64,000 nucleotides of DNA from Cladorrhinum sp. PSN259 (taxonomy: Eukaryota; Ascomycota; Sordariomycetes; Sordariales; Podosporaceae). Location: NCBI GenBank assembly GCA_033725935.1, contig MU867078.1, positions 310,001 to 374,000 of the forward strand, in the 5' to 3' direction. Shown piece by piece: positions 45,901 to 58,601 of this stretch (position 1 is its first letter; the number at the start of each line of letters is the position of its first letter). Made by a program: the position numbers and the translations under genes. The notes beneath the pieces are model-generated. The model did no database searches. It saw only the letters and a list, made by a program, of their open reading frames with translations, and had not been told where the DNA came from.

Positions 45901-47585
45901 GCGCATGGCGAACTGCTTCCAAGCGAGAGAGTAGTTAGATGATGGGTTTGTACGGATCCGTAATCCATGTTGTTAACAGTCTAGGAGTCCGGAATCGTGT
46001 TGTTCAGCGTTGTTGTGCAGGCGGCCACAAGACCAGCATACCAGGGTACCACTATCGTCATGCCAAACCAAGATTGATGTCATGAGAAGGTGAACGCTAT
46101 TGTATTTAAAGGCGGCGTCGATAGCTGAGTGCCGGGCGTCAGCGGGATGATCACGAGCCATGAGGACGTCAGTCTGGTCCCTGGTCAACGAGTGGGTGTG
46201 CGGGTGGCAGCCATTGATGCCATGTTTCTACCCCACACTTTTGTCGATGATCTGGTTTCGTCGGGTTGGCCGGTGGAGGGGTGAATTGGTCTGTTGTGAG
46301 TGGCTGACGACGGCTTCGGTTCGAAGTCTTGCCAGTAGGGCGGGGGCACAGTTCAACGATTTCATGCACATCAGAGAAACCCTGTTGGACTTGGTCGAGT
46401 CTAATCGGACATTTCTTTGCTTGTCATTTTTTTGGCGTCAGCCCAGTCCCCCTGTCAAGATCGGATTGGATCTCTGTTGCAAACAAACAACCACAACCCA
46501 AGCCAGTCAGCCACGTGTAAGTTTCTGGTCAAATGGCAACAAAGTTTGGAGATGTAAAAACCAACCAAAAAATAACCTCGGAGGAAAACAACCTGGCAGC
46601 GATCGGCTGCGTCGAAAAATCCCCTTCAATGCGGAGAGCCAAGAAATTTTGTCGCAGCACACAACTTTGATTGCCTGGGCCTGCTTTTAGCCAGCAGGAC
46701 TGAACCAGCGGCAGCAACCACAGCAGGAAGCAATCTGCAGCAGCCCCTGTCATTCTCCTAGCCAGACCATGCTCGTACCGTACCTGCACCTGCCTCCTTC
46801 CAGGCAGGTTCCTTGTCCCTCCCTCGCTCCCTTGAGTTCGGGAAGGCGGGGGACAGTGCCTACCTGGGAGAGGTGGAAAATGGTTGAAATCCAATGTTAA
46901 AGACGATGGGACCGATAGCCGCGACCAAGCGGAAGGTACGGTCGTTCTGCCAGGAAGGAACCAAGAATGGAAGCCTTTCTTTTCCTCTTCCTTCAATTCC
47001 AATTCTGACAGTGCCTGGACCTCAGGTCAGCTCAGGTCGGACGTGTAGAATTAATCATATGCAGCTGTGCGATCCAAATCGCATAGCTGAGTGCTGTTCA
47101 GCGCCGATCTTTGCAGTTTGAGACCTGACCCCCAGCAACCAGGTAAAAGAGGTGAGGAACTTCGCTTCTGTTTCTCTTGTTTCCGACTGGCATTTTCGGT
47201 ATTCTCCCCCCCCTCGTTCCATCACCCGTCCCGAGAGGCGAGAGACGAGACGGGGCGCCCGCGTGCTCGCCCGCGTCTATCATCCGGCTCTCTATCTTTC
47301 TCTCTCCCTCGGGTCTAGGTGAAACATACCTTGCTCCTGCTTGCATTCCAATTCCTGAAAAGTTCCATCCTCAGGTCCAGCCTCTTCCCACAGCTGACGG
47401 TACGAGGCCGATCAGCGCTTCTCTCCATTCAATACATCCTCACTAACACGCTTTTGTAGTCCATGGCACAACTCGAAGGCCTCACCAATGTCCTAGGACC
47501 TCTGCTCTCGTGATAATACCGTGTTGCTTCGCCGCGCGCCCCGTCCCAGCGCCTTCTGTTAAGGCCAGGCCAGGGTGCTGCAACA
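42917..47585. other. 4.7 kb divergent intergenic region
   Basis: Separates two divergent genes, both for surface proteins. I find no gene here. Open frames such as one of 187 codons on the minus strand at 45405-45968 have no recognisable motif. The region must hold both promoters and may hold unseen regulatory RNA, but nothing in the sequence proves that. Confidence 0.5.
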
Positions 47586-50551
47586 ATGCGGTTGCCCCGT
47601 CTTCGGGTTGCTGTCGTCTGTGACATCCTCCTGCTGCTGTCCGAGTCAAGGCTTGCTGTTGCCACTCCTGACCCAGCTACACCAACATCTACAGCCGCAC
47701 CTGCGAAGAAACCAGCTGCTCCCTTATGGATTCAACCGTCTGGAGAATGGTTCGTACTCTCGCCTCGTCTGCTCGTCTGTTCCGGCCTACCTCTAACCCT
47801 ACTCGACAGGTTCGATAGCTTTGATGGGAAATGGTCCAACTTCATGTTCGTAGTTGGCTTCTCGCCAGTCTATCTAACCCCTGCGACTGCCTTGTCCGAG
47901 ATATGGACCATCTCGACCGGCGGTTGCAAGCCCAGTGAGTGTCCGTGGTATGGGGGATGCTCGCCATGTTACTAACAGACGATAAAAGCTCAACTTTGCT
48001 TCGATGCTCGAGGTGGCGTGGTCGATATCGCATCTTCCGAAACATGGAAACCACTGGGACCCTATCAACTGGGCATGAATCACACGGGGTATGGAGGTAA
48101 TGGAGATTATGGGCTGGAAACATTGGCTTTCGTCAACACCCTCACGAGCTTCACAACGTCGATTGAGAATGTATTGGTGGCGGCCATCAACGACACCAAC
48201 TACTACCAAGGATACATTGGCCTTGGCGTAACTCAAGGGATATTCAACAAGACTAACTTGACCAATCCATTTATCCCGCAGCTGGCTCAAAGTTATGGCT
48301 CCATACCCAGCCACAGCTATGGGTATACAGCTGGTGCATATTACCGCCCAAGTAAGCATATGACCTCATTTTCATAAGTAGAATGCTATATTTTCCTGAT
48401 GATCTTGCGCTGACAAAGGCTCAAGACGGCCAGAGCGATGGGACCATCGCCTCCCTGACTCTAGGTGGCTACGACAAGATGCGCTTTACGCCGCACAATA
48501 CGAACTTTCCCCTCGATCCGATCACTCGAAACCCGACAGTCCGGTTGCGAGGAGTTACCGCCCAAGTGTCGTCAATCGATAAGGCACCCGCTGCAAACTG
48601 GACATCAACATCGCGAGCACTTGTGACAATGGAGGATTCTATCACGGCCATTGTCGATTCATCCACTCCCTACCTGTGGCTTCCGACGGAAGTGTGCGAC
48701 CGATTCGCTGCAGCATTGAATCTCACCTGGCGGGATGATTTAGGAGTATATGTGTTTCAGGATGGGCCACAGTATACACAGTTTGTGAACGACAACTCTT
48801 TATCATTCACCTTCACGGTGTCTGGTTTCGACAACACAGACAACTTTGGGCAGCCGTTGAATGTGCCCGGCGTCGTCAATATCACAGCGCCTTCTGCAGC
48901 CTTTGCTCATGTTTTACGTTATCCGTTTAGAGGCGTCATCCAGTATGGCGAGTCGGGCGTCCCATATTTCCCCCTTAAACGATCAACCAAACAGAGCAAC
49001 AACAACACTTTTATCATTGGGCGCGCATTTATGCAGGAAGCATATATAATAACTAGGTATGACAGGAGCATTTTCTCCCTTCACCAAGCCCTGTTTCCGG
49101 ACAACGCAGCAAGTAATTACTCATTGGAGGGTATTGAGAGACCACCAAATAGCCCTTATCCAGAATACCAAGGCAAAACTACCGAGCCCCCACGTCAAGG
49201 ATTGACACAAGGGCAAACTGCTGGTATTGCCATGGGCGCGTTCATCGTTGCCACCATTGTTGGCTTTGGAACTTGGTGTTGTTGCCGTCGCCGCCGGAAG
49301 AAGAAGCCGGTCAACGAAGAGGGCAAAGCAGAGGAAACCAAGAATATTGCTCTGCATATTGAAGAGGAGGAACCGAGAAGTCCGGTTAAGCGGATGTTCA
49401 CCAAAATTATTAGGAAGAAGAGATCGAAGAAGACGGATGCGCATGAAGCAGATGGAACCAGTCGCAATCCGGTCGAGGTTGGAGCTGATGAACACCATCA
49501 AGTATTTGAGATGCCAGTGCCGATTGTGCCGGTGGAACTCGACAGTCATGATGTCGGGGATGAAGATACAGATATTGGAGTTGACAGCCTCCAGGTGATG
49601 AGTGAATATGAGCTCACTCGGCGAAAGCTGGAAAGGCAGATGCTGGGACCTGTACCAACCTACTCACTTACAGACACACTGTCACAACCCACGAGACAGG
49701 AGAAGTCCATGCACGATGTAGCGTCAGTTGCTCACTACCGCCCAGCTGAAGAACCGTCGCCGGTATCGACACCAACCTACGCAAACACGAACTCGCTTCC
49801 TGATTGCCTGCCCTCGCCGATGTCACCGCATGGAGATTGGGCAGGTCGCATGTTTGACCTCCCGTCACCAATGACGGTTGTACCGCCATCACATGTACAT
49901 CGAGCCCCAACAACCAGTTCAGATCCGAGCTGCAGCTACTCACCTGTATCACCGCACTCCCCTAACTCCCAACAGAACTTTGTTCCGTCGTCCATTAGCC
50001 GCTCGGACTCGAACAATGTCTCACCAACTTCGCTCACGGGATCCGTGAGGCTTCCTCACCCAACATTCCAGAGAACTCCGATCGATGACTCTCGGGTCGT
50101 ATGTTTGGGCCCATTACCAGAAGGCGTGGAATTACCACACCAAAGATTACCATTACCACGAATATTGGGTCCTGATGGGCGAGCAATGCAGCAAGGTGGG
50201 CCGGTCTCTCCTCATACGCCAGCGTCGCCGCTTCCACCACCTGGGCCACTTGGGCATTATCGGTCTGATACGAACGGCTCAAGTGAGACTTTGGGAAGTA
50301 ACTTCACCGACGAGGAGGGCCAGCTTGTGACGGAGGCAGTCCAAAGAACGTATCAGAGCAGTGGATTGCGGCAGGAACAATTACATGAACAACTGCCGCA
50401 ACAAAATAGTCGGAATGCCGCTCCTCCAAGTCCACAGAGCCCTCAGAGCATGGATCGCATTGAGAGCAGCTTTGAGTTTATTCACGTACCACAAGTTGCG
50501 GATAAGCGGTATAGCTGGGAAGAGCCAGAAGGCAATCCACGGCAGGATTGA
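47586..50551 (+). CDS. Type I transmembrane protein with a pepsin-like (A1) ectodomain lacking catalytic motifs
   Basis: Four exons (47586-47749, 47810-47934, 47989-48351, 48426-50551) give 925 residues. The N-terminus is a signal peptide (VAVVCDILLLLSESRLAVA). The ectodomain to about 455 has the pepsin fold plan: SPVYLTPATALSEIWTISTG near 75-88, YQGYIGLGVT, SLTLGGYD near 240, AIVDSSTPYLWLP near 292, NTFIIGRAFMQEAYIITRYD. The first catalytic Asp-Thr-Gly is missing (ATALSEIW stands there) and the second reads Asp-Ser-Ser instead of Asp-Ser/Thr-Gly, so proteolysis is doubtful. Several NxS/T sites suggest glycosylation. One membrane segment (about 479-500, GIAMGAFIVATIVGFGTWCC) is followed by CRRRRKKK and a 420-residue Pro/Ser-rich cytoplasmic tail. 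The acceptor of intron 3 (AAG at 48425) was fixed by frame. A receptor or wall-sensor role is inference. Confidence 0.85.
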
Positions 50552-53500
50552 CCTCGGCTATTCCCGAGTCTACTATCGCATTTATCGACATCGTGACATG
50601 GAGAGGGTTTTCCATTTTGTTTTAATAGGTCTGGCTGCTTATTTACGGTTTATATATACCACGATGGTCTTTTATCATGACCAGTTTCTTTTGGATACGG
50701 ATAACAGGGTTTGGATAGCGACGGCGTCTAAGGTTTTTTTCCCCTTTGCGAGCGAGCGTCCTTCTGTAGGCGCACAGTGTTTTCCTTTTCGGTATTGGTG
50801 CCCGTAGCTTGATACTCGGGGGTTGAGCCGGGGCGAGAGCAGGGCAGATCCAAGGGAGTCTTGGTTCTGAAAGGAGTTTGAGGGCGCCTGTTTGAGTAAC
50901 TTATGACCTTTGAGCGGGATAGATTTCCGTACATTGAGAGTTGGGAATGCAGTCAAGTTCTGGTTTGGAGGGACTTTAGTGGCATTTGAGCAAAGGTGTC
51001 TCTGTCAAAGGAGACACTCTATTCCTCCTGAAGAGGGGAGATAGGTAGACCAAAATAACAGAGTTATATAAAGAAATTGATCAAAATTCTCGTCATTCAG
51101 TACGAGGCAATCTTTCATTGACACTTTTTGGCAGTATGAGAGGCTCGCACAATATATATATCTCTTTCATCGTCACCAGTTGCCCTGGGCAATGTCGCAA
51201 TTCTCAATCGGGAATCCCCTTGGTCACAACGCAATTAGGGTGTTTCTGTCATCTGTTGTGGAACCAGCAGTGTGGCACCACCCTCCGTACAACGAGGATC
51301 CCCGCTTCCTCACATGTGCCGTCCACAGGTTCAATGAGACGACTTGGTCCGGTGGTGTGATTTGAACTGCTGCACCACTTAACTCAGGCCAGAGCGATCC
51401 GAGGGGCGGCAACAAGCATTGAAGTCAAAAGCGGAGTTCCATGGTTGATATTCCAAAGCCTAACCCGGCAATGTGGATCTCAACTGTTGCCATCGTTGTC
51501 TCGACGGCCCGCCACCGATGCAATTGGGATTTGCTGTTGTGTACACATTATGCATCCTTAAAAGTTGTTTGATGGAGTTGTATTTTGGGATTCCCCCCCT
51601 TTTCTCCTATTTTTTGTTTCGACCTAACTGCCTTTCTCAACAAATACATGCAGTCATGTAGTGAGTTGCAGAATTCCCATGTCAAATCACGGGACCATTC
51701 ATCCAGTGGAAGCATCTGGAAGCTCCCTTTTTGCCATTTAATTCCTGGGTCTCCAGTGGCGGGTACATAGCAAGGGGGGAGCCAATAGGAAACACGACGA
51801 CCGACTTCACCTCCAGACACCCAAATGCAGGTTACCCATAACTGGTCCTCCGTGTGTCCCAGCCCTTTGGAAAAAAAAAAAATGCAAGCTGCCGACGAAC
51901 ATGACCGTGAATGAAGGTCAAAATAAAGATGATGCTCGCCGTGAGCTTGTGGGGCACCGGGAGAACACCATTGCCCCTTGTTGAAGATTTCCCAAGCTGG
52001 ACATTTGCGCTTGGAGCCAGTGGGCCAGGCCCAAGCTCCCGGGCCCACCAACGACAACAGCAGGACAAGGGGTTGATGTTTCTCAAACGGCCAGCACTTT
52101 AAGAGTTGTTTTGGAGCCCGAGCAGGTCGCAATCCAACGCTTGATAAGATTAGCCTGCTCGACACTATCTTGTCCATATCTTCGTGCCGGTTTAGGAGAG
52201 CACGCTGAGCGGTGAGATGGACGTGTGAATGCATAACAGAGCTCATCTCCGTCCAGTGCGACGGTCGAACATGGGATGCCATGGGATCCAAGCAAGGATC
52301 TGCCGGTCCCGGCATGGCGCTATCGCCAGCCTAACACGCCTAACAACACCTTATGACAGCTGTTCGTTGTTTGAGCCATCCCGGTGACTAATACTGGACC
52401 ACATCTACAAATCTGGCTGGCGGCGGTTGGAGAAGAATATAGGATAGCATCGGATGGTTCCTGAGAATGAAGGATGGGATCAAAGTCTCAAGTCGAGGCC
52501 GCCGAAAGAAGCTGTCGTTGCAGTCAGAATGGTTCGAGTGAAGTTATTGTGACCACTTCCCAGATGGACTGAGTTGGAGCCAATCTCAAACCACCACACC
52601 ACAATAGCAAGAGGCCATAGACGCCTGCTATTGACTCAATCGTTCTACTCTCTCCTTGCAGCTTTCCGCGCACAGGCCACTCCGTTCAAGATATTGAAAG
52701 AACGCCTCAGGCCTCAGAGTGGGAGGAAGTCTTTCCTTTTAACATAAAAAAAAACTTTCCACATATTCGATTGACTTTTCCACATTGAGAACTCTCTTTT
52801 TCTCCAAAGGACAACCGCCAACCGCCAACCGCCCAAGATACCGATCGGAAAGGACATATCGGACCACCTAACACCCGAGTTTTCTACTTTCCCACTCCGC
52901 TTTCCATTTCCTCCATGTGCCTACTTCTTCCAGAAAGTTGAACAGCAGCAGGTAAGTCTCGAGCTCTTTTTTGGTGCTTTTCCTTCATCTCACCTTGCAC
53001 CTGCACCTACACCTGGCACCTGCAAGGAGCTACACCCCCTTCTCGCTGCAACTTCTGCAGCAAGAAGGTCCATCAGGCATTGGATGCCGCTCCGGCCTCA
53101 AAATGTTTGGTGGGGCACAGCTGCCCAGGTGCCTTTTCCATCTCTCGCACCACACGCCCCTTGCACTTTCCCTTGTCCCCACCCAACCCCAGGCAAAGGT
53201 CTAGAGTACGTACCCTGGCTGCCGCCACGCCTGCCACTCGCTTAATTCCCCGAACGCTTTGCGAAAAAATATTTGAATTTTAGACCGCGCCGACTCACCT
53301 CTTCCCTTCTCTTCCCTTCCTCCCCACGTCAACCTTCAAGGATCGATCACAAGCCCCATCCAACCTTCGTCAACCAAAAACCTCCAGTTTCTAGGGCACC
53401 AAGCTACCCTGTTCTAACTCCCCCTCAGCCTCCAGAGTTCAACCACCACTCGTCCCCGTGAACAGCCAAATCCATCAATTCTTGGCACTTCACGTTGCTT

Positions 53501-53599
53501 GCTCCAACGAGTCAATCACACCTTCGTCACACAACTTGTGGACCTACACATCCAAAACTCCATCACCACCAAAACCGACCGACATCTTTATCAGTCACC
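50552..53599. other. Intergenic region and long leader of the RRM protein gene
   Basis: No gene recognised. A minus-strand open frame of 255 codons (51548-52315) has no motif and includes a homopolymer-derived Phe run. Near the right end a strong donor, CAG/GTAAGT at 52952, lies in the presumed 5' leader of the RRM gene. A possible acceptor is TTTTAG at 53283, so a 5' UTR intron is plausible but unproven. Confidence 0.5.
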
Positions 53600-54979
53600 A
53601 TGTCTGCCATCGTGGAGAAAGTTGCTGACGTTGCCACCACGGCCGTCAATGAAGTTACCAATACTCTGGCCAACACCACCCTCACTGACAAGACCGACAA
53701 GTCCAACAGCGATGCCGTCCTTGCCAGTGCCGCCGAAGGTCGCCGTCTGTACATCGGCAACCTGGCCTATGCGACAACCGAGGGGGAGTTGAAGGACTTC
53801 TTCAAGGGTTACCTTGTGTAAGTTAGCGTTCTTTATTTCCCATGTGTCTCCTCCCGCTCCCGCTTCATCGTCGCCGAGCCTGACGAGCCCCATTGCTGGC
53901 TTGACCGCTGCTTGCTGGGCTGTCCCCGCCACTCCACCACCGGCCACGTCTTCCCCTGCATATTTGTCTACAACCTCAAATCAATCATGCCTGTTGGCTA
54001 ACCATACACCCCTTGGCACAGTGAGTCCGTTTCCATTCCCAAGAATCCCCGCACCGACCGCCCTGTCGGCTATGCCTTCGTCGACCTTTCTACTCCCAGC
54101 GAGGCTGAGCGCGCCATTGCTGAGCTCTCCGGAAAGGAGATTCTCGAGCGCAAGGTCTCTGTCCAGCTTGCTCGCAAGCCCGAGTCCAACGAGAAGACTG
54201 AGGGCGGCAACGCCGAGGGTTCCGGTGCTGAGGGCACTCGCCGTCGCCAGTCTACCCGCGGTCGTGGCCGTGCTGGCCGTGGCCGTGGTGGACGTGCTCG
54301 CGGTGGCCGTGGCAGTGACGTAAGTTTGACACCCGTAAATCACTCAGCACATTTCTCTAACAGTAGCATAGGATGAGAAGAAGGAGGAGGGTTCTACTGA
54401 GAACGCCGATGCTCAGGCAGACGAGGTTAACGCCCTGAACGATATTACCAACGAGGCCCAGACTGACAAGTCCGGCAAGCCCCGCCAGGCTCGCGAGCGC
54501 CGTGAGCGTGGCCCCCCGGCTGACGGCATTCCTTCCAAGACCAAGGTCATGGTTGCTAACCTTCCATATGACCTGACTGAGGAGAAGGTTCGTCTATCAC
54601 TTTCACCTATCTGTATGACTTTGTGCGTTCATATCGCTAACCCCCTCATTAGCTCAAGGAGCTCTTCAGCGCCTACTCGCCGGTTTCCGCCAAGATTGCG
54701 CTTCGCCCTATCCCCCGCTTCATGATCAAGAAGCTTCAGGCTCGTGGCGAGCCCCGCAAGGGTCGTGGCTTCGGCTTCGTTATTCTTTCATCCGAGGAGC
54801 TTCAGCAGCAGGCCGTTAACGAGATGAACGGCAAGGAGATTGACGGCCGCGAGATCGCCGTCAAGGTTGCCATCGACAGCCCCGACAAGACTGACGATGA
54901 GGTCCTCGCTGCCCCGGAGGCCGCTGAGACCGCTCCCGCTGCTGAGGAGGCTGCTGGTGCCGCCACTGCGACTGCTTAG
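53600..54979 (+). CDS. RNA-binding protein with two RRM domains and an RGG box
   Basis: Binds RNA, probably in mRNP biogenesis or translation (inference from domains). Four exons (53600-53817, 54022-54319, 54372-54587, 54653-54979) give 352 residues; introns are 204, 52 and 65 nt with CTAAC branch points in or near consensus. RRM1 runs from about 47 to 125 with RNP2 LYIGNL and RNP1 PVGYAFVDL. An RGG/RG-rich segment lies near 152-171 (RGRGRAGRGRGGRARGGRG). An acidic linker follows. RRM2 spans about 228-325 with RNP2 VMVANLPY and RNP1 GRGFGFVIL. The C-terminus is Ala/Glu-rich. RRM2 has a longer loop between its RNP motifs than usual. The layout recalls yeast and Neurospora RNP24-like proteins, but I do not assign an ortholog. 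Confidence 0.9.
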
Positions 54980-56020
54980 ATGATGACACTCGGCTCTTGA
55001 TGAGCACTGGGTGGGTACATCATCGATTAAGGGGATGCGAATGATTTTACGCTATTATTATTCAAAATGCTCCTTGTTCGTATGTATTAACTTTATTGCG
55101 CTTCGCATTTTCACGAATTCTACGGGTGATGATGAACTTTCATTATGGTTAGATGGGAACGAAAGCGAGAAATGAGCGGGAGATAGTTCTCTGGCGTCCT
55201 GGGATTATTAGGGCTTCGAAAAAAAAGGGGCTCAGTTGCGGGGTAGACAGGAACCATTATTCCGCGCCTTTTGCAAAAAATACTTTAATATTCTGATGAC
55301 ATTTTTTCTTTCAACGCCTCTTTTCACATCGTGGAGTTGTAAAAGACGTCTTTTTCCTCTCTTCTCTTAGATTCTTCAGGCATGCATAATACCTAGAGGA
55401 ACCGGGGATCACGGATGGGATTTGGGACTCGGAAAAAGTTATGCTCTTCAGATAAAAAGCAATGTGATGCTGAGTTGAAGATGGTTAGTTTTGGTGACTG
55501 TGACTTGCGGTGAGGCATGTGAGGATGGCAGGGGTAGTGCTATTGGGAATTTAGGCACAGACAGCCAGGACATTCAAGCTGTGAAATCATCGAGTCAAAG
55601 CATTAGACCAGACTAAGTTTGGGTGTCTAGATTTGTGATTCAAGTCAATTTTATTTAGACGACTATCGATGTGTGCAGTGGAATAAACCTCATCGTTTTT
55701 GGGGGGCTTTATCAAGTTATAGTTCTGAGGTGAGGTGGTTGTTCAGTGGACTCTCCAGCCGCTGACGGGTCCCCGTTACCCCCCCAATTTCGCATTTTCG
55801 TTCCAATCCCTTGAGCCATTGTTTCGAAACGCCACGCGACAACTTTCAACGTTCAACTTTCCTTGCAACCTTGGAACCCTCCCGTCACAAGCCTACACTA
55901 CTATGTTTCTGTAATCTGTCAATGCCAATCTGCGACGCGATCTGATATAACGCCCAAGCGAATCTACAAAAACAACATTGAGAGAGAAAAAACAAGGGAC
56001 AGGAAAAGAGAAAAAAGAAG
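54980..56020. other. Intergenic region between RRM gene and GCS1
   Basis: Holds the RRM gene 3' UTR and the GCS1 promoter. No coding sequence or RNA gene recognised. A short purine-rich run precedes the GCS1 ATG. Confidence 0.55.
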
Positions 56021-57300
56021 ATGGCATCAAAGGGGATGTGGGAGGTTGATCCTGAGACTAGGCAGAAGGTAACAATTCACCTTCATCCTATCGTGTGTGT
56101 GTATGTGTGTACGACATGCTAATGGATTGTGGAAAAATAGCTAGTCACGATCCAGTCAGAACCGGGCAACTCGCTCTGCTGCGACTGCAACGCGCCCTCG
56201 CCGCAGTGGGCCTCCCCCAAGTTCGGCATATTCATCTGCCTGTCCTGCGCCGGCGTGCACAGGGGGCTGGGCGTGCACATCAGCTTCGTCAGGTCGATCA
56301 GCATGGACGCGTTCAAGTCCGCCGAGATTGAGAGGATGAGGCTCGGGGGGAACGAGAGGTGGAAGAAGTTTTGGAGCCAACATGAGGAGACGAAGATGCT
56401 TGGTGTCGGCTGGGAGGACACGACCATTGCTGAGCGGTACGGCGGGGAGGTAGGGGAGGAGTACAAGGAGAGATTGGGGGCCGAGGTTGAGGGAAAAGAG
56501 TATGTTAAGGGGGAGAAGAAACCTGCTGCTGCTGCTGCTGCTGCTGCGGCTGTGAAGAAGGATGCCGGTAGTGGGAGTGGGAGTGGGAGTGAAGCAGCGC
56601 AAGCGCAGAGTGGAGGGAAGATCAAAGTTGATGTTGATTACTTTGCTAAGCTTGGGGAGAAGAACGCTTCGAGGTCGGCTGATTTGCCGCCCAGTCAGGG
56701 CGGGAAGTACCAGGGTTTTGGGAGCTCGGCCGGGAGTTCGACGCCTGCGCCGAGGAATCAGGGGGGTGGAGATGCTGCGCTGCCCGGGCTGGACGATTTG
56801 CAGAAGGATCCTGTTGCGGCGCTGAGTAAAGGGTTTGGGTGGTTTACCAGTACGGTCACGAAGACGGCCAAGACTGTTAATGAGGGGTTCATTCAGCCTA
56901 CTGCTAAGCAGGTGAGTTACCTATAATAATACTTGTGGACATGATAGGTTTGGTTTGGGAAGTGGTTAGCTAATCAGGGCTGAAACAGATCGCTGAGTCT
57001 GATTTTGCGGCTCAAGCACGTACTGCGGCGGCCACGGCAGCAAAGACTGCACAGGCGGGCGCAAAGACTGCTTCTGAGGGACTCACGAGGTTTGTTGAGG
57101 GTCCCTCGGCGGGCGGGTACAAGCCTGTGAGCAACACCAACTTTGACGAGAGCAAGCGCGCCTTTTGGGATGAATTTGCTTCTGCTGCGGATAATCGCAA
57201 GACGAGCGGCAACTCTATTGGCACTGCGGCGATGAATAAGGGAAGTGGTTCTGGAGCACAGGGGAAGCCTGCTACTAAGGATGAGTGGGATGACTGGTGA
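56021..57300 (+). CDS. GCS1: ADP-ribosylation factor GTPase-activating protein, Gcs1 type
   Basis: Stimulates GTP hydrolysis by Arf at the Golgi and endosomes, controlling COPI and related vesicle traffic (family knowledge). Three exons (56021-56068, 56141-56911, 56989-57300) give 376 residues, near yeast Gcs1 (352). The ArfGAP zinc finger is intact: Cys-x2-Cys-x16-Cys-x2-Cys in CCDC...CLSC, with the arginine finger in AGVHRGLGVH. SFVRSISMDAF and GNERWKKFW follow. A poly-Ala run (about 9) and a Gly-Ser repeat lie after the GAP domain. Further features are an amphipathic GFGWFTSTVTKTAKTVNEGF segment near 240-260, suited to lipid binding, and a C-terminal DEWDDW. Introns of 72 and 77 nt have GCTAAT branch points. 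Confidence 0.95.
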
Positions 57301-57647
57301 AGTGGGAGAAGAAGGGGTTTAATGGAGTCCAGGAGCGGGTCTTTTTTGTTTCTATTTCATGGAGGATTTTGAATCCATTGTTTACCTGGTAAAATACACT
57401 CGAGTTATTTCTAAAGATCTATCCCTTTGATATGATACCCTGGAGGAGGACATCAAGAAAGACGCCAAGATGCATGTGCCTCAGGGTTAGGGCTATAGCT
57501 GTCAGCTACGAAAATGCCCGGTCGGCCGAGGTTAGCCGGGATAGACCAAGCAACTGCGATCGTCTTGCATGCGATCAAGTCAAAGCTTCCCTCTCCTTCC
57601 CTCCCGACCCAGATCCTGCCCATTGAGCCCCCCGACGAGACCTCGCC
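57301..57647. other. Short intergenic region between GCS1 and ETFB
   Basis: Only 347 bases separate the two genes on the same strand. It holds the GCS1 3' UTR and the ETFB promoter and leader. Nothing else seen. Confidence 0.6.
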
Positions 57648-58601
57648 ATGTCAGCCCTACGGATATTGGTGCCCATTAAGCGGGTGATTGACTATGCTGT
57701 GAGTCTTTTATGTGCATCAATTAGTTCTCATGCAGATGCAATGCACTGCAGTTGACTTCCAGCCTTAATCCCGTCAGTCACTAATGCGGCCCTCTTTTCT
57801 TCGTCGCAGGTCAAGCCGCGCGTCAACAAGGCGCAAACCGCCGTCGAGACGGCCGGCGTCAAGCACAGCATGAATCCGTTTGACGAGCTCTCAGTCGAGG
57901 AGAGCGTGCGCATCCGCGAGAAGAAGAGAGCGCCCGGCGGCGTCGAGGATATCTGTGTCATCAGCGCCGGACCCCCAAAGGCCCAGGACGTTCTGCGCAC
58001 CGCCATGGCCATGGGCGCCGACCGCGCCATCCACGTCGAGGTGAAGGAAGGGGAGGACCTGGAGCCCCTGAGCGTCGCCAAGCTGCTCAAGGCCGCCGCC
58101 GAGCAGCACAAGAGCAACCTCGTCATCCTCGGCAAGCAGAGCATTGACGATGACGCCAACCAGACTGGCCAGATGCTGGCTGGTCTTCTTGGGTGGCCTC
58201 AGGCAACGCAGGCGAGCAATGTCGAGTTTGGGGCGAACGATACCGTCAAGGTTACCCGTGAGGTGGACGGGGGTGTTGAGACGCTGCAGGCTAAGCTGCC
58301 CATGATTATTACTACGGATTTGCGTCTCAATGAGCCCCGATATGCCAGCTTGCCGAATATTATGAAGGCCAAGAAGAAGCCTTTGGAGAAGAAGACGCTG
58401 GCTGATTATGGGATCACGGGGGACAGGAGGCTTAAGGTGCTCAAGGTTACGGGTGAGTCTTTCCCCTATTTTGGTACCGATATGTTATTTGTTGGGCTTT
58501 GACTGACATTTGAAATAGAACCCCCTGCCAGACAAGGAGGTGGCAAGGTTGAGGATGTTGATGGCTTGATCTCCAAGCTCAAGGAACTCGGTGCTCTTTA
58601 A
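57648..58601 (+). CDS. ETFB: Electron transfer flavoprotein subunit beta
   Basis: Matrix flavoprotein subunit that, with ETF-alpha and FAD, passes electrons from acyl-CoA and other dehydrogenases to ETF-ubiquinone oxidoreductase. Three exons (57648-57698, 57810-58452, 58519-58601) give 258 residues, the family length. The start MSALRILVPIKRVIDYA is typical. Other marks are NPFDELSVEESVRIREK, the AMP/FAD-binding segment ANQTGQMLAGLLGWPQAT near 168-185, and the dehydrogenase recognition loop LRLNEPRYASLPNIMKA near 207-223. The protein lacks a long presequence, as is usual for ETF-beta. Intron 1 (111 nt) follows the first 17 codons. Confidence 0.97.

Noticed and set aside
45405..45968. 187-codon minus-strand open frame in the divergent region
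   Set aside because: No motif, no intron logic and no coding-type third-position bias that I can see.
51548..52315. 255-codon minus-strand open frame
   Set aside because: No recognisable domain; part of it is encoded by a 12-base A run; composition like translated non-coding DNA.
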